Both the position numbers and the translations under genes were made by a program. The notes under the pieces were generated by a model. That model was not told the DNA's origin. It searched no databases and saw nothing but the letters and a program-made list of their open reading frames with translations. From Portulaca oleracea (Eukaryota > Streptophyta > Magnoliopsida > Caryophyllales > Portulacaceae), in assembly GCA_029582165.1 (NCBI GenBank), contig CM055872.1, forward strand, positions 48,124,195 through 48,188,194: 64,000 bases of DNA, read 5' to 3'. Below are positions 46,099 to 55,829 of the stretch, piece after piece (positions within the stretch are counted from its first letter, which is position 1; every line of letters begins with the position of its first letter).

Positions 46099-47858
46099 TG
46101 TTTAGACCCGATTTCGTATCTAAATACCGCCTAAATCCTTAGGCTTTTGACTTGTTTCGTAGCTCGTTTAATAACTTTTAATGCGTTTTGGTTATTTTTG
46201 AAGTTTCCGAAGTTTTTACTCAAAACGATGCTAAATGGGCTAATTTTGCACCAATCTTGGGAATCCCGAGATTCCCTAAGATTCCCCGAGCCTTGGTCGT
46301 GTCGAAGGCAGCGGAAACGGAAGGGCCGATCATGTCAAAAAGAGCGGAAGCGGAAGTATCAAGTCGAAGAGCACCGAAGGGTAGCCCCCGCCACCAATTT
46401 TCGTAGCGGGCGCTACACCCTGAAGAATACCTGTGGGCGAGATAGACCGTGGCCACGGTCATGTTGACCGTAGCCACGGTGTGATTGAGCCAATGCCTAA
46501 GGAATGAGACATTGCAACCCGAGATGGACCGTAGTCACGGTCAGTCTGACCGTAGCCACGGTGAGATCACTACGCTGCCCAAGGAAGAAGTTTGCCGAAC
46601 AAGACCGTGGCCACGGTCTCCCATGACCGTAGCCACGGCGGTACGAAGGAGCGAAAAGTTGTCAGCCCTAATCGCCCAGACCGTGCCTACGGTGCATGGG
46701 TACCGTGCCCACGGTACTGCGAAGTGAAGAGAAGTTTTGCCTGTCTTACGCAGGACCGTGGCCACGGTCACCTTGACTGTGCCCACGGTCCCCTGCGGGA
46801 CACGTTTTGTCTGTTATGTAAAATGATGAGTTTTGAGTAACAAACTCGGCCCCTATTTATGGTAATTAGGTCATTTTAGCTGGAAGGACTTGGAGAAGCA
46901 GCTTTTAGCTATCTTTTATCATACTTTAGCATATACTTTATCACATTTTAAGCTTTGGATTAGAGCGATTAGTGAAGATCTTTGCTGAGATTATTGGTTC
47001 TTGTATTGGATTCTCTTGAGTTTTATTGGAAGTTTGAAGATTATTATCATATTTGGAGCATTGGAGCTTAATTATTCAGAAGTTTTTCCTCTTTGTCATC
47101 ACAATCAATGAGCATTTCGTAACCTTTCTCTCTTTTACTTCATAGTTTATCTATTAATCTCTGTTTTGCTATTGTTGTTATTGTTGGTTTTGTTGATTGT
47201 TTATTGTTGTCTTAAGCATGAATGAAGTTGTTGATGTTATTATCATGATAGTTAGGATGTTTAGTGGCTAGAACCCTAATGGGTTATGGAGATATTAAGG
47301 GTTTGAATAGGTGATTAGGTTTGGGTTAGCAATGTTAGTGAGTAACTAGTTAGGAAATCAATTTCCCAATCTTATCCTTCCCTCAAGTGGGTTGTATTTG
47401 GGTGCGAAAGCATCCCGAATACATCCAACGCTTGTTGGAAGGTAGGAATTGGGATAGTTAGTATTCTAGTTCGCGAAAGCGAATAGAAACTAACTAGGAA
47501 ATTCCGTTCCATTAACTCCCCCGGGTCTGTCGATGGACTTTGGGGAAGTTAATTCGGGCCTTCCTTGAAAGAGGAAGCCCGGTGGGTATTTTCCTAACGG
47601 AATTACCACTTGATTTTCCCTTCTTGTTGCTCTCTTGTTGCGAAACCCATTTCCTTATCCCCATTTGCATCCCGAAAGTCTCCCGACACCCATTGTCTCA
47701 CCTTTTTGACTGAACCTAGTGTGTTTGTGCTGTTTTTATCTTAAAACCTATCATTCTTTCTTGATTGTAAACCCTACCTAGAGTCGAGTAGTTGTAGCTA
47801 AGGCCCCTCGCTCCCTGTGGAAGAACGATATAACCGAGGTCTTACAAACCACGTTACA
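46099..47858 (+). repeat. Element C 3' LTR (1760 bp)
   Basis: Close match to 34849-36603. Palindrome cluster at 46400-46795, TATA-like CTATTTAT at about 46853. Confidence 0.93.
46400..46795 (+). repeat. Palindrome cluster in the C 3' LTR, best preserved
   Basis: Perfect GACCGTGGCCACGGTC at 46445-46460, 46603-46618 and 46754-46769. Variants include GACCGTAGCCACGGT, TACCGTGCCCACGGTA and ACCGTGCCTACGGT, and there is a GTAGCGGGCGCTAC near 46402. Roughly ten units occupy about 400 bp, immediately upstream of the TATA-like box. Confidence 0.9.
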
Positions 47859-47951
47859 CGTAGTAAAAGACATAAAAGTTAAACACGAAACGAGTCAAAA
47901 ACCTAAGAATTAAGGCGCCATTTAGACACAAAATTGGGTCTAAACAGCCAG

Positions 47952-48479
47952 CAATAGTGCTCTTTCAGCATGAGAAGGGTTTTCTCAATGCCAAAGTGGC
48001 CTGCTAAGCATCATCCATGGACTTCTGACAATAGTAGCTCCCTGAAACTACTCTTAGGTATACACAACCTTGCTCCTTTGAAAAGAAACCCTTGATCTAT
48101 ATGATACAAACTCTGAGGTTGTCCCTGGCACTTCTGAAAAATCTCACCAAAATCCCCATCTTCCTTGTACAGGGCTTTCAATTGCTCAAAGCCTAGTACC
48201 CTTGCATCTAAGACCTGCAACAACAAATATCTCCTTGATAAAGCATCAACTCCCTTGTTCAACTTCCCTGACTTATGGTGGATCATGAAATGGAATTGTT
48301 GCATGAACTCTACCCAAGCAGCATGCCTGGTGTTGAGCTTGCGCTGCCCTTGAATGAACTTCAAGGCCTGATGATCACTATGCAATATAAACTCTGCTCC
48401 AATTAGGTAATGTCTCCTGTGTTGAAGAGCTCTAATGATGGCATAGAACTCTTTATCATAGGTGTTGTATTTTCTCTTG
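47952..48479 (-). pseudogene. Element A RNase H C-terminal part and integrase zinc-finger start
   Basis: On the minus strand, after solo LTR D, the sequence resumes KRKYNTYDKEFYAIIRALQH. It goes on to LHSDHQALKFIQGQRKLNTR, a second RNase H aspartate region, and a linker to HKSGKLNKGVDALSRR. The integrase N-terminus (AGHFGIEKTL, EHYCWP) follows and is cut at 47952 by element B. One stop interrupts it near 48011. Confidence 0.88.
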
Positions 48480-50330
48480 TGATAGGTGGATTTTATATAG
48501 ATATTTTTAGGTATTTTTAGGTATTTAACTTGTATATTTTACTCGATTTTCTATTATAATCTTGTATTTTTATATTAAATTATGTAATATTCTTCACTTT
48601 GTCGGAAATCGGTATATTTTGCAGATTTTAATGAAATTCCCTTAAAAACCAAGAAAATTGAGGAAAAAGGAGAAGAAATTGAAGAAGGAAATAATTGAAG
48701 AAGAGAAGAGAATTAAAAAGATAAAGAAGAGTAGCCCAAGATGAAGCAATTCACGGCCCATCCAAATTAGTCTCGGCCCACGTTGTTAAGTCACAGTAGC
48801 ATGCATGCACTCCCCCAACATTTGATTACACTCAACAACATTATCATCACTAGATCATCATCAGCTTGATCATCAACAACAAGCACCATGCATTGCATCA
48901 CACGCTAGCAGTGTGTACAAGCCTTCACCCAACGCTTGTTTCTGCCTTCACCAATAGCACCGAGCAGCATCAGCTCGAGCTTGATCACACAACATTTCGG
49001 CCCATCAACAACAAATTATCATCACAATCATGATTGATCATCACAGCATGCAAGCCCCAGATAGCACGCTTCATCGCGCAGCAACAGCTCCATCAGCACG
49101 TGCACCTCACGCTGGCAGCACTTACAAACCCCCAGCCAACGTTTTTGAATCGACTTCAAGCAGCAACTCATGCATAACGCAGGCAGCGATTACTTGCCCG
49201 CTGGCAGCGCTCGGGACAGAATCGACGTCCACAAGCAACACTGGTAGCGTTTAACCCCCGCTGGTCGCGTCTCTTTATCCGTCTCGTTTATAAAATAAAG
49301 TCCGCCGCATAGATTATTATTAACTCAGTTTAGGGTTTCGAGAATTCTCTCCCTTCGGGGAAGAATAAAAACCCTACCTCTCTATTATTATCGACCGACG
49401 TTTTAGTTTAGGTTTTATTTTTCAGTTCTCTCCCTTCGGGGAAAAGAAAGTGAACAATTTACAGTTTTATTCCACCTTTTAGTTATTAGGGTTTCTTAAT
49501 ATCGTCGTTCTAGTAGTTTAGGAGCAAAAGAGGAGGAGAAGGAGATCGATTTGGGTGACACAAAGAGATCGAATTCGATGACTCGGATATTCGGTTTAAT
49601 TTATATTCTCTTTATGTTTTGTTATTCAATTTTTATTATCGTTTTCTTAGTTATTATCAAGAGTAGCTAAACCCTTTGTTTGGGGGATAAACTCGATGTC
49701 TCTTGATTGAATTTGAATACAGTCTTGGTGTTAGGTTATCCATTTATTTGTTTAATCTGCGAGTTTCGTATGTCATGGTAATCTGGCAACAGAACGACAG
49801 TTTGAGCCTTTACTTGGTTATAGCTTCTCGACAACAGAACGACAATTTGAGTCTTGAATTGGAATGCATAGATTGAATAGGTTTAGAAAATAGTTAGACA
49901 TAATGATTCTTGCCTAGGGTCAATTTATAATCAGTTCTTATCTTTGATTATATTAAATAGTTAAAAATAATGTTTAGTCTAATCACTGTAACTTACCTAG
50001 GATCGAAAGATCGAAGTGATAAGGCCTAGAAATATTATAGACCTCGAATTATCTTGTTACCTGCACCGAGATTGTTGATATTTTGATTGATTGACTAGAG
50101 TAGATTCCCCTAAACTCTTTTAATTATTTGGTTGAATCCTTTAATTTCCTGCTTCCTTGGTTAATTATCTGAATCATTACCCACAACCCTTTGATCGACC
50201 TAGCATCCTTTGTAGTGAACTAGTTTAGTGCGTAGTTAAACACAAGTCCTTGAGAGAGAACGATATTTTTATTACTACACAGACCCGTACACTTGCGGTA
50301 CACATATACCTATTAGTTTTAGGTATGTCA
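48480..50330 (+). mobile_element. Element D: solo LTR inserted in the RNase H of A
   Basis: It begins TGATAGGTGGATTTTATATA and ends TTTTAGGTATGTCA, with TSD TCTTG at 48475-48479 and 50331-50335. Removing it restores the RNase H frame (EKLNDAK/RKYNTY). Its last 80 bp (CCCGTACACTTGCGGTACAC, AACGATATTTTTATTACT) match the LTR of element F read on F's strand, so D and F are related families. No internal domains are present: a single LTR remains, presumably after LTR-LTR recombination. TATA-like TTTATAAAATAAA at about 49287, preceded by GC-rich repeats. Confidence 0.88.
49060..49270 (+). repeat. GC-rich inverted-repeat cluster upstream of the D TATA-like box
   Basis: CGCTGGCAGC, CGCAGGCAGCG, CGCTGGCAGCG, CTGGTAGCG and CGCTGGTCGCG follow one another and end about 20 bp before TTTATAAAATAAA. 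The palindromes are shorter than in B and C. Confidence 0.7.
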
Positions 50331-50335
50331 TCTTG

Positions 50336-50735
50336 GCATCATTCAATTTTTCACTGAAATAGGCAACAAGTTTGCCTTCCTGGGTCAGAACTGCTCCTAT
50401 GCCAACACCTGAAGCATCACACTCCACTTCAAAAACTTTAGAGAAACTTGGTAAAGCTAGGACTAGTGCTGATGTAAGCTGCCTCTTGATCTCTTCAAAT
50501 GCTCTTTGTGCTGCTCCTGTCCAAGACAAACTTTTTCCCTTCACTAGCTCTGTCATAGGTGCTAGAATGGTGCTAAAATTTCTCACAAACCTCCTGTAAA
50601 ATGAAGCCAAACCATGAAAACTTCTAATTTGTTGAATTGAACTAGGAATAGGCCACTCCCTGATTGCTTTGACCTTTTCGTCATCCACCTGAATCCCTGC
50701 TGCTGTCACAATGGAGCCAAGAAAAGAAACTTGGC
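50336..50735 (-). pseudogene. Element A RT end and RNase H N-terminal part
   Basis: IQQIRSFHGLASFYRRFVRN marks the end of RT (thumb/connection). VFEVECDASGVGIGAVLTQE carries the first RNase H aspartate. The frame runs on into LTR D, which supplies an artificial tail and stop. Confidence 0.88.
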
Positions 50736-51411
50736 TTGCAAAGAACTGTCACTTCTTAAGATTCCCATACAACTGCTCTCTGCTCAATATCTCCATCACA
50801 CTCTTAGGTGGTCAAGATGCTCCATCTCATATTGACTTTAAATAAGTATGTCATCAAAATAGACATAACACACTTACCAATCAATGGCTTTAGAACCTGG
50901 TTCATCAGCCACATGAATGTGGATGGTGCATTTGTCAAGCCAAAAGGCATGAATAACCACTCAAATAACCCTCCTTTAGTCTTGAAAACTGTCTTCCATT
51001 CATTCCCTTCACAAATCTTGATCTGGTAGTAGCCACTTCTCAGATTAATCTTGGAAAACACCACTGAGCCATGCAGTTCATCTAGCATATCTTCAAGCCT
51101 TGGAATTGGGTATCTGTACTTAATAGTAATCTTGTGAATAGCTCTACAGTCAATGCACATTCTTTAACTGCCATCCTTCTTAGGCACCAATAAGGTTGGT
51201 ACTGCACATGGGCTCAAACTCTCCCTTATCACACCCTTCTCCAATAGCTCATCAACCTGTCTTTGTATCTCATTTGTCTCAGTTGGGGTCATTCTGTAGG
51301 CAAGTTTGTTTGGCAAGACAGATCCTGGGATAAGATCTATCTTGTGTTGTATGTCTCTCTTACGGGGTAGGCCTAGGAGCATTTCTTCAAGAAAGACATA
51401 TAGGTACTGGT
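50736..51411 (-). pseudogene. Element A reverse transcriptase
   Basis: It contains LPNKLAYRMTPTETNEIQRQ and AVPTLLVPKKDGS, then a stop, [40 protein letters not shown] and [14 protein letters not shown]. After a frameshift comes the catalytic VYFDDILI near 50858. The enzyme would copy the element RNA into DNA. Stops and the frameshift inactivate it. Confidence 0.88.
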
Positions 51412-52114
51412 TTAGGATAGGCTGAAATAGGGGGTGGTCATTTTGTGGGGTAGGTCTTCCTCAATGTCAAGCAAGATGATATCACTTTGCTCACTGAAGT
51501 CACGCTGTTCAGCTGGAAGAAGGACATCAAGAGCGGGCTCAACAATAAGGTTTTTGGGTCTTTTTGTGAGCTGGGATGGTTTAAGAGGGGTAAGGGTGAT
51601 TTTGTTACTGTTTAGGTAAAGGGAATATGTGTTTGCTCTCCCATTATGGCTAACAGACCTGTCATACATCCAAGGTCTCCCTAACACAGGTGACAGGCAT
51701 CCATAGGAATCACATCACACCAAACTTCATTTTTATAAGTTGAACCAATTGAGAAATCGACAAGGCATCTAGAAGAAATCTTTATACCTTTACTTTGGTT
51801 CAACCACTATATGGTATAGGGTGCTGGGTGGGTGCTAGTAGCCAAATTGAGCTTCTTCACCATGGTTTCAGAGACGACATTGGTGCAGCTGCCTCCATAA
51901 AAGACCAAAGAACATATTTTTTAACCAACTGTGCATCTGGTGTGGAAAATGTTCTCTCTTTGTTCTGCTGCTTCATCCACTGTTGAACTGCTCAGGATCC
52001 TCCTGATCACAAGCATTTCTCCTTCATCAGGACCTGCTTCAACCTCCTCACCATCATAGACAGGTTGTCAATGGGACTCTTCATATTGGACTTCTTCCTC
52101 AAAGGGCTCAGGAT
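51412..52114 (-). pseudogene. Element A protease region, degenerate
   Basis: The C-terminal part LGRPWMYDRSVSHNGRANTY is typical of Ty3/gypsy proteases. Upstream, in broken frames, the expected active-site region around 51850-51900 is only just recognisable. Several stops. Confidence 0.65.
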
Positions 52115-53276
52115 CAAGCAAAAGAGCTGCTTGAAACTCAGCCAAGGTGACTGCTCTCCTGTTTGGACATTCAGATGTTATGTGTCCAAGACCTTGACAC
52201 CTGAAGCATCTTCTTTCTAGGAAGGATTTGCTGTTAGGGATTGGGGTTCTTTGGGGGGCATTTTGTGGCTGATTTTGAGGTGGTCTTGGAATTGGATATC
52301 TGACTTGTGGTGGGGTTGGGGGTGGATAGGTTCTTTGTGGGGGATTATAAGGCTTGCTGTAGGGATTTGGCTTTGCTTGGGCATAGGGCTTGGCTGGATA
52401 CTTGCTAATGTATCTAGCTTTCTTCTACTGTTCCACCTTATGAGCTAAAGAGCTTAGCTCATCAAGTGAGTCATAAACCTACAACTTAACAACATTCTTG
52501 ATAATGTCATTCAAACCTGCAAGGTACCTAACATAAGTTTGCACCTCATTCTCTTGCATATTACACTTCCAAAGCAAGTGCTCAAACTCTTTGGTATATT
52601 CCTCCACAGATTTGCTTCCCTGCACAAGATGTTGTAGCTTACAGTAATTTTCCTTCATATAGTTGTCTTGAAGGAACTTTTCTTTCAGCTTCTGTCTCAT
52701 TTCAACCCAAGTGCTCACCCTATCTTCACCAATCTCCATTCTTCTCCTCTGCAGATTAGTCCAGCAAGTGGAAGCATACATTTTTAATTTTAAGGCAACT
52801 AACTTCACCTTATTCTCTTATGAAACTTCTTTCAAGTAAAAAACCCTCTCCACAGTCTGTAACCAATCTAAGAAAACATTAGGATCTAACTCCCCTGCAT
52901 ACTCAGGTATATCAATCTTGAAATCTAGCTTCTCTATCTTCCTGCTTTCCCTCCTTTCCTCCCTTTCACTCTCACTATTTTCCTCTGGTTCACTGACCCT
53001 AGGTGATCTCCTAACATATCTCCTCCTCCTGTGTGTAGGCCTAGGACCTCGACCTCCTCTTCCTGTCCTACGAAAAGGATTTTCACCTTCTTCTTCCTCC
53101 AACTCTTCATCAGTCTCCTTATTAAGCTCAGTCCTATGCAATCTTATATAGTACTGTAGTTGTTCACTTAAGAATTTCATTTTTTTCTCCATTTCTTCTT
53201 TTTCTTTCAGGGTTTGTTCTAAGACTTCCTGGGGTGTTTTACTAGTTCCGACCATCTCAACTATCTCAAACAACAC
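52115..53276 (-). pseudogene. Element A gag with zinc knuckle
   Basis: The frame from 53276 begins MLFEIVEMVGTSKTP. It has a coiled-coil-like Glu/Lys-rich region, an Arg-rich stretch, and then IDIPEYAGELDPNVFLDWLQ. After a stop it gives WVEMRQKLKEKFLQDNYMKE and GSKSVEEYTKEFEHL, hallmarks of the chromovirus capsid. A Pro/Gln-rich region leads to a CCHC knuckle CFRCQGLGHITSEC near 52195. Stops at about 52816 and 52479 break it. Confidence 0.88.
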
Positions 53277-53289
53277 ACTCTAAGATAGA

Positions 53290-53306
53290 GCACAACTCAG
53301 ATACCA
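53290..53306 (-). promoter_or_regulatory. Element A primer-binding site
   Basis: Minus strand TGGTATCTGAGTTGTGC, three bases from the 5' LTR. It resembles the initiator tRNA-Met site TGGTATCAGAGC with one change in the core. Confidence 0.75.
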
Positions 53307-53309
53307 AGA

Positions 53310-54633
53310 TGATGTATGCAAGGTCACAAAGATCAGAGTTTGATCTCACAGTACACCACACAGGAATTCACACACAATGCAGATGGTTTAAAACAAATAA
53401 TTAGCTGGAATAGATGACAACCCAACAAGGAAATAAAAGGATAGACTTGTATTCATTCTGATACAGGCACACCACACAATAAACACAAGGGCATAGGACT
53501 TAGTTACCTCAGTAGATACAGGCACACCACCACTGAAGCAAGTAAGCTCTACACACACCACTAGGAATGCCAACTCCTAGATACTGAAGTTGATTCAACT
53601 CAAATGAGAGTTTGCTAACACTCACAAATGAGAGGCTCAACTATGGCACTAAGAATACTATTGAAAAGATCACTGATTAGTTTTCAAGCTGCTGAATACA
53701 TCCCTACATATAGCTAATCCTAAACAGTTTGATCAGAGGTACTTAATTAAAGTGTCCTGCTAATCTCCCTTCTAATCTAGCTGCTCAACTAAACCAAATA
53801 CATCATACTACAACTTATACTAGCTAATACAATCCGGATACATTTGAAAATAAAAGAAAAAGCAATGCTGGCTTCTGCTTGGACCAAAACCCCAAAGGTT
53901 GGCAATTCTGACCAATCAGAACCTAGCCTAACTGGGAGGGTAATTCTAAGTTACTTCAGTAACTTTCTCGGGCCTTTCCTAAGATGGATGTAATCTCAAC
54001 AGCTTAAGGAAGGTAGGAAAAGACTTGAATAACCCTCATTGTAGCTGAACAAAAATACATAGCCTCAGAACTGAGGTTCTGGAAAAACTGATAACAAACA
54101 ACTGTTGCAGGGTTGCTTGTTCTGATGCTTGTAACTTAAAGTCTCCTTGCTTGAACATGCTGGAACTTGCTTGGAACTTGAAAATTGCATATTATGTAAC
54201 AAAATTCTCCTAGGGATCTTTGGCCAAATCTCACTCAATCCAGAGATACATAATTGAGAAAGATGCCTGCTTGGGTTTGGTTTCTTGAACTGGATTTGAC
54301 GGAATGGCCATCTTTGGTGGGATGGATAGTCTTGTATTGGCCAGGACTTGCCTTACTAATGTGTAGCAAGCCTGGATGGATGATGTTGGTGGGCTGGTGG
54401 TTGCTATGGACACCTTGAACTGCTGATGAGGATGGAAGCCTGCTGTTTCTGCTGGAATTAGTCAAACAGCTGCCGAGTTTGGCATAGCAAGGCCTGCTAC
54501 TGACAATGCTGGTGCTAAAGTTGCTGGTGCAGTCTCCTTGTGTGATGAAGATGATATAGAAACTGCTCGTGTTGCTTCTGTAGCTGAATCATCTCCCATC
54601 TCATGGTCTGGACTTGTTGGATTGTCTCAATCA
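53310..54633 (-). repeat. Element A 5' LTR (1324 bp)
   Basis: From TGATGTATGCAAGG to GTCTCAATCA. It matches 23754-25091 with many substitutions and small indels. Confidence 0.92.
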
Positions 54634-54638
54634 AAAAC

Positions 54639-55021
54639 TAATACATATGAATGTATTGGGGTGAGACATAAGTCGCTAAGCCTTTTGTAAACAAAAATTT
54701 CGAGTGTAAAATAAATAAAGAAAGGAAATTGAGAAACAAATTAATTTTTATTAATATTTGAATGTATGCGGGTACAATCTTTGTATTAAATACAATAAAA
54801 TAGTCCTTTGATTCCATCTCCTGAAATTTGGGTGAGCCTAGGGCATGAATGCTTGATCTCGATCTCGAATGCAGGTCAAGCTAAAGGACTCTTGTAGTAG
54901 TTCTTAAACTGAACGTCTTGAGCGTTGATCCCCTAAGTACTTGGTAGCTGGAATCTGCTGGAAGTTTAACCGTTTGAAGGTTGACTGTTGGTTGTAGTTC
55001 TCAAGGTTCTTGGATGCGAGG
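54639..55021. other. Spacer between elements A and hAT, no gene
   Basis: Its style (GCTTGATCTCGATCTCGAAT, then TAGTAGTTCTTAAAC) resembles fragments of plant Copia LTRs, but I could not define ends. Confidence 0.3.
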
Positions 55022-55829
55022 TAGGGGTGGAAACAGTATGTTGCGGTGCGGTGTCGGTGTCTCGAAGCGGTGCACCGGACGAAACGGTGCGCTAAAACCT
55101 TAAATCAGAACCGAATCACCCGATTTTAAAAAACCGGTGCACCGGATTTAACGGTACGGTTTCAGCAGTGAACCGAAACCGCATTAATTTCTGTCAACAT
55201 AAAAAAAATCTCTATTTAATAATAAAAAAAGGGTTCGGGCTGCCCAATACCCGCCCATTGCCTGGGTGGCGATGCAGTGCTCTGCGACCTCTTGATCGCT
55301 AATTGCCGCCGATGGCACTAGGTGGCTTGTTGGCTGCCACTGCCACTGCCACCAATGTCAGTGCTTGGTGGTTGGGCTGCCTGGCCGTTGTGTTGGACTG
55401 TTGGGCTGTTGTGCTCATAAATCATAATACAATACAACTAGGCCTCAAAGGTGGGGTTCAACCTGTTCATAATACAACTCAAACTCAAGTTCACCTCACA
55501 TAAACTGACAAACGTTCATAATTCACAATTCACACCCCCTCACGAAGTTACAAACCCCTTGAAAATCATGTCCAATGTTCATACAAACCTCAAAGTAGTT
55601 AAATGTATCAATAAAAAGTACAACCTTAAAGGGTTGGGGTTAAACTTTAAAATACAAACCGATGGAAATAAACCACTAAACTTCTTCTAGAAGACTTTCA
55701 TCAATTGCGATGATTGGTTGCTCCAAAGTAAGATTCTTCATGCCTGTTAATGAAAGTAATAAACAAGGCAAAACATTAGTTCACACTTTAAGCAAAAGTA
55801 TTTTAACAAAACAATAATTAAAATAAATA

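Larger units (their letters stand above)
34849..47858 (+). mobile_element. Element C: Athila-like retrotransposon, 13.0 kb, inserted in the B LTR
   Basis: LTRs at 34849-36603 and 46099-47858, TSD CGTAG at 34844-34848 and 47859-47863. Order: LTR, tRNA-Asp primer site, gag, protease, RT, RNase H, integrase, spacer with palindromes, aORF, two polypurine tracts, LTR. The LTR ends (TGTTTAGACCC..CCACGTTACA) are the reverse complement of those of B, so C and B are relatives lying in opposite orientation. The LTRs differ at only a few positions in the stretches I compared, so the insertion is fairly recent and is the last event in this stack. Confidence 0.93.
26106..47946 (-). mobile_element. Element B: Athila-like retrotransposon lacking RT, RNase H and integrase; host of C
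   Basis: The ends are TGTAACGTGG and GGGTCTAAACA, with TSD GCCAG at 26101-26105 and 47947-47951. The 5' LTR is on the right and is itself split by element C. Without C it spans about 8.8 kb. The internal 5.7 kb (27672-33351) has a primer-binding site, gag, protease, a deletion, the remains of the aORF leader and a polypurine tract. The primer site beside the 5' LTR (TGGCGCCGTTGTCGGGGA, minus) fits tRNA-Asp as in Athila elements, and the protease has the DLGAS active site. Confidence 0.9.
23754..54633 (-). mobile_element. Element A: Ty3/gypsy retrotransposon, CRM-like, interrupted by B, C and D
   Basis: Two LTRs beginning TGATG and ending in ATCA bound the element, with TSD AAAAC at 23749-23753 and 54634-54638. 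The 5' LTR is on the right, so the element reads right to left: primer-binding site, gag, protease, reverse transcriptase, RNase H, integrase, 3' LTR. Removing element B (with C inside it) and solo LTR D leaves about 7.2 kb, a normal size. TGATG/CATCA ends, an initiator-Met-type primer site and an integrase C-terminus that reads into the 3' LTR are features I associate with the centromeric CRM lineage. The two LTRs differ by eye more than those of B or C, so A is the oldest layer. Stops and frameshifts mean it is dead. Confidence 0.9.
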
